In this document: piece after piece, positions 5,587 to 6,598 of the stretch | How positions within the stretch are numbered: the stretch's first letter is position 1 | Layout of the letters: each line of letters opens with the position of its first letter | Source of the DNA: Victivallales bacterium | GTDB taxonomy: Bacteria > Verrucomicrobiota > Lentisphaeria > Victivallales > UBA1829 | Reading direction: 5' to 3' | Length of the DNA stretch: 6,598 nt | NCBI GenBank assembly: GCA_016285335.1 | Contig: JAEEQO010000167.1 | Span: 1-6,598, forward strand | Translations under genes and position numbers: made by a program | Notes under the pieces: generated by a model | Databases searched by the model: none | What the model was told of the DNA's origin: nothing | The model's input: only the letters and a program-made list of their open reading frames with translations

Positions 5587-5657
5587 GGGCGGCGGATTGT
5601 TCCGATCTGTCGTCTGTTCCACCGGCGGTGTTCCGCCCCGGTCAACCATGAAGGAGG
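5587..5657 (+). promoter_or_regulatory. Structured mRNA leader with strong ribosome-binding site
   Basis: Two hairpins fit before the start codon: a small one, CGGA-TTGT-TCCG (5593-5604), and a stronger one, ACCGGCGG (5621-5628) pairing with CCG and CCGGT (5633-5635, 5638-5642) over the loop TGTT with a two-base bulge. GGGCGG (5587-5592) can alternatively pair with CCGCCC (5633-5638), so competing folds are possible. A perfect AAGGAGG (5651-5657) lies 6 nt before the ATG and is left unpaired in these folds. No known riboswitch class is recognised. Confidence 0.4.
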
Positions 5658-5663
5658 AAAACA

Positions 5664-6269
5664 ATGAAGAAAACACTTTTCACTGCAGCACTTGCGTTCG
5701 TTCTGTCTCTCGGCGGATTTGTCCTGTCCGCAGAGGAGGAAGCTAATACTCAAGCGTCCGACTCGGATCTTCTGAAGCTGGTCGTCGCGTCGAAAACCGA
5801 AGCACAAACCTTGATACAAGGCCTCTCGAAGTTGGATGAATCCTATATCGTTAATCAGAATGTTTTGGGTTACATGGATAACGGTGATTTCTGCTCGCTT
5901 GCCACGGCAATCGAAAATGCAGAAAGTAAAAGCGCGACGGAAAACGCTACGAATCTTCTGGGCTCCTTTAAGGATGATTTTAAATCCACATACCAGTTCG
6001 GCTACAAAGAAAACGGTAAATTCGAAGCCGTCGGTCCCATTCTCAATGTTGCGAGCGATCCCCTTTTCTATGGAGAGTTCAGCTCCGACGGTTTCTATAA
6101 GTTGGATTTCGATGAAAATCCGTTTAACGGCATGATTGAAATCTATGTCATGGGTGAGCCTCTGCCCGCCTCCACCGTGACCATGCTGGTTGCCCTTGCC
6201 GCGGCCGGCGCCTTCCTTCTCTACCGCAATCGCAAGACGAGTGCGCGTGTGGCTTCCGCACAGGCATGA
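5664..6269 (+). CDS. Secreted protein with PEP-CTERM-like C-terminal anchor
   Basis: This 201-residue protein is built for export and membrane or surface retention. The N-terminus is a classic signal peptide (MKK, hydrophobic 5-21, likely cleavage after A23). The mature region (24-163) is rich in Ser, Asn, Asp and Glu, with one Cys (C77) and no recognised enzyme motif. The C-terminus reads GEPLPAST (164-171), then a hydrophobic helix (172-187, ending FLLY), then the basic RNRK (188-191) and a 10-residue tail. Motif, helix and basic cluster together resemble the PEP-CTERM signal that exosortases process. However, the core is PLPAST rather than PEPST and the tail is longer than usual, so a plain membrane anchor is possible. 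The start is secure from AAGGAGG six bases upstream. The gene is visibly less GC-rich than its left neighbours. It overlaps the next gene by ATGA. Confidence 0.75.
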   Translation: MKKTLFTAALAFVLSLGGFVLSAEEEANTQASDSDLLKLVVASKTEAQTLIQGLSKLDESYIVNQNVLGYMDNGDFCSLATAIENAESKSATENATNLLGSFKDDFKSTYQFGYKENGKFEAVGPILNVASDPLFYGEFSSDGFYKLDFDENPFNGMIEIYVMGEPLPASTVTMLVALAAAGAFLLYRNRKTSARVASAQA

Positions 6270-6598
6270 GCGCAGAGGAAGAGACGAAAAACAACGGCGG
6301 GGCAATGCCCCCCGAACAAGAAGCAGAGCGCCCGGAAGAAGCCGGACGCCCTGCCTCTTTGTCTTCCGGCATAGTTCCGGATGAGGCGAATCTTGCGCAG
6401 GAATCAGCAGACTCTTCTGCCAATGCCCGCATGACGCGTGAGGAGTTGGAAAGCAAATACCGGAACGATCCCCGGTTCGCCATGCTTTTCGATCACGAAA
6501 GAAAGAAAGGGAAACAGGTCTGGTACATCAAAGTCGGCGGTCTGCGCCTGACTCTGAACCGCATCCTGATCCTCTGCGGATTCCTGCTTGTTTTCCTG
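6266..6598 (+). CDS. Membrane protein with acidic N-terminal region (3' end outside window)
   Basis: An open frame of 111 codons starts at an ATG overlapping the previous TGA (ATGA) and runs off the window. It is probably translationally coupled to the PEP-CTERM-like protein gene. Residues 1-55 are hydrophilic and likely disordered, rich in Glu, Ala and Pro. Residues 56-80 look helical and charged (TREELESKYRNDPRF). A Lys/Arg-rich stretch (81-95) follows, and then a hydrophobic segment starts near 99 (RILILCGFLLVFL) that must be a membrane helix continuing outside. There is no signal peptide, so the N-terminus is probably cytoplasmic, which agrees with the basic residues just before the helix. 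I do not recognise the family. A processing enzyme, partner or chaperone of the upstream secreted protein is conceivable from the coupling alone. Too little of the gene is visible to say whether it is an exosortase. Confidence 0.7.
   Translation, partial: MSAEEETKNNGGAMPPEQEAERPEEAGRPASLSSGIVPDEANLAQESADSSANARMTREELESKYRNDPRFAMLFDHERKKGKQVWYIKVGGLRLTLNRILILCGFLLVFL

Noticed and set aside
5238..6305. A 355-codon minus-strand open frame through the A/T-rich gap
   Set aside because: It is antisense to the signal-peptide protein and passes through terminators and a promoter-like region. The translation looks random, with lysine runs encoded by the T-tracts.
1..6598. CRISPR array, tRNA or rRNA genes, insertion sequences or attachment sites
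   Set aside because: I saw no regularly spaced long repeats, no transposase-like protein, no paired terminal inverted repeats and no tRNA-like arms on either strand by eye. A covariance-model scan was not possible.

Overview
The window looks like a stretch of chromosome from a GC-rich Gram-negative-type bacterium. A member of the PVC superphylum, perhaps Lentisphaerota (Victivallis-like), is my best guess. This is inferred from a pectin-degrading PL11 lyase, a secreted protein with a PEP-CTERM-like tail, and an ECF sigma/anti-sigma pair. No rRNA or marker gene fixes the taxonomy.

Layout. Positions 1-369 (+) hold the 3' end of a rhamnogalacturonan lyase gene. It converges on a CCA tRNA nucleotidyltransferase/poly(A) polymerase gene (465-1820, -), and a bidirectional terminator sits between them. 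A divergent promoter region (1821-1961) separates that gene from a rightward unit. This unit starts with one long ORF (1962-3080) that joins nicotinate-nucleotide adenylyltransferase (NadD) to the ribosomal silencing factor RsfS. The ordinary ribosome-binding site and ATG of rsfS are still present inside the ORF. A 203-residue acidic protein of unknown function (3077-3688) overlaps its stop codon by four bases.

Next is an ECF sigma factor (3785-4414) with its membrane-bound zinc-finger anti-sigma factor (4449-5354). Upstream of the sigma gene lie 10-bp phased CGGAA repeats and a possible ECF-type, self-recognised promoter. Two candidate terminators follow the anti-sigma gene. A very A/T-rich promoter and leader region then precedes a secreted 201-residue protein with a PEP-CTERM-like C-terminus (5664-6269). 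That gene is coupled by an ATGA overlap to a membrane protein cut off by the window end (6266-6598).

How the genes relate. NadD, RsfS and CCA-adding enzyme are housekeeping functions: NAD synthesis, ribosome dormancy and tRNA 3'-end maturation. The sigma/anti-sigma pair is a self-contained envelope-signalling module. The last two genes form a separate, probably envelope-related transcription unit. The most unusual points are the NadD-RsfS fusion with its preserved internal start, the phased repeats before the sigma gene, and the two-gene secreted-substrate/membrane-protein unit at the right edge.
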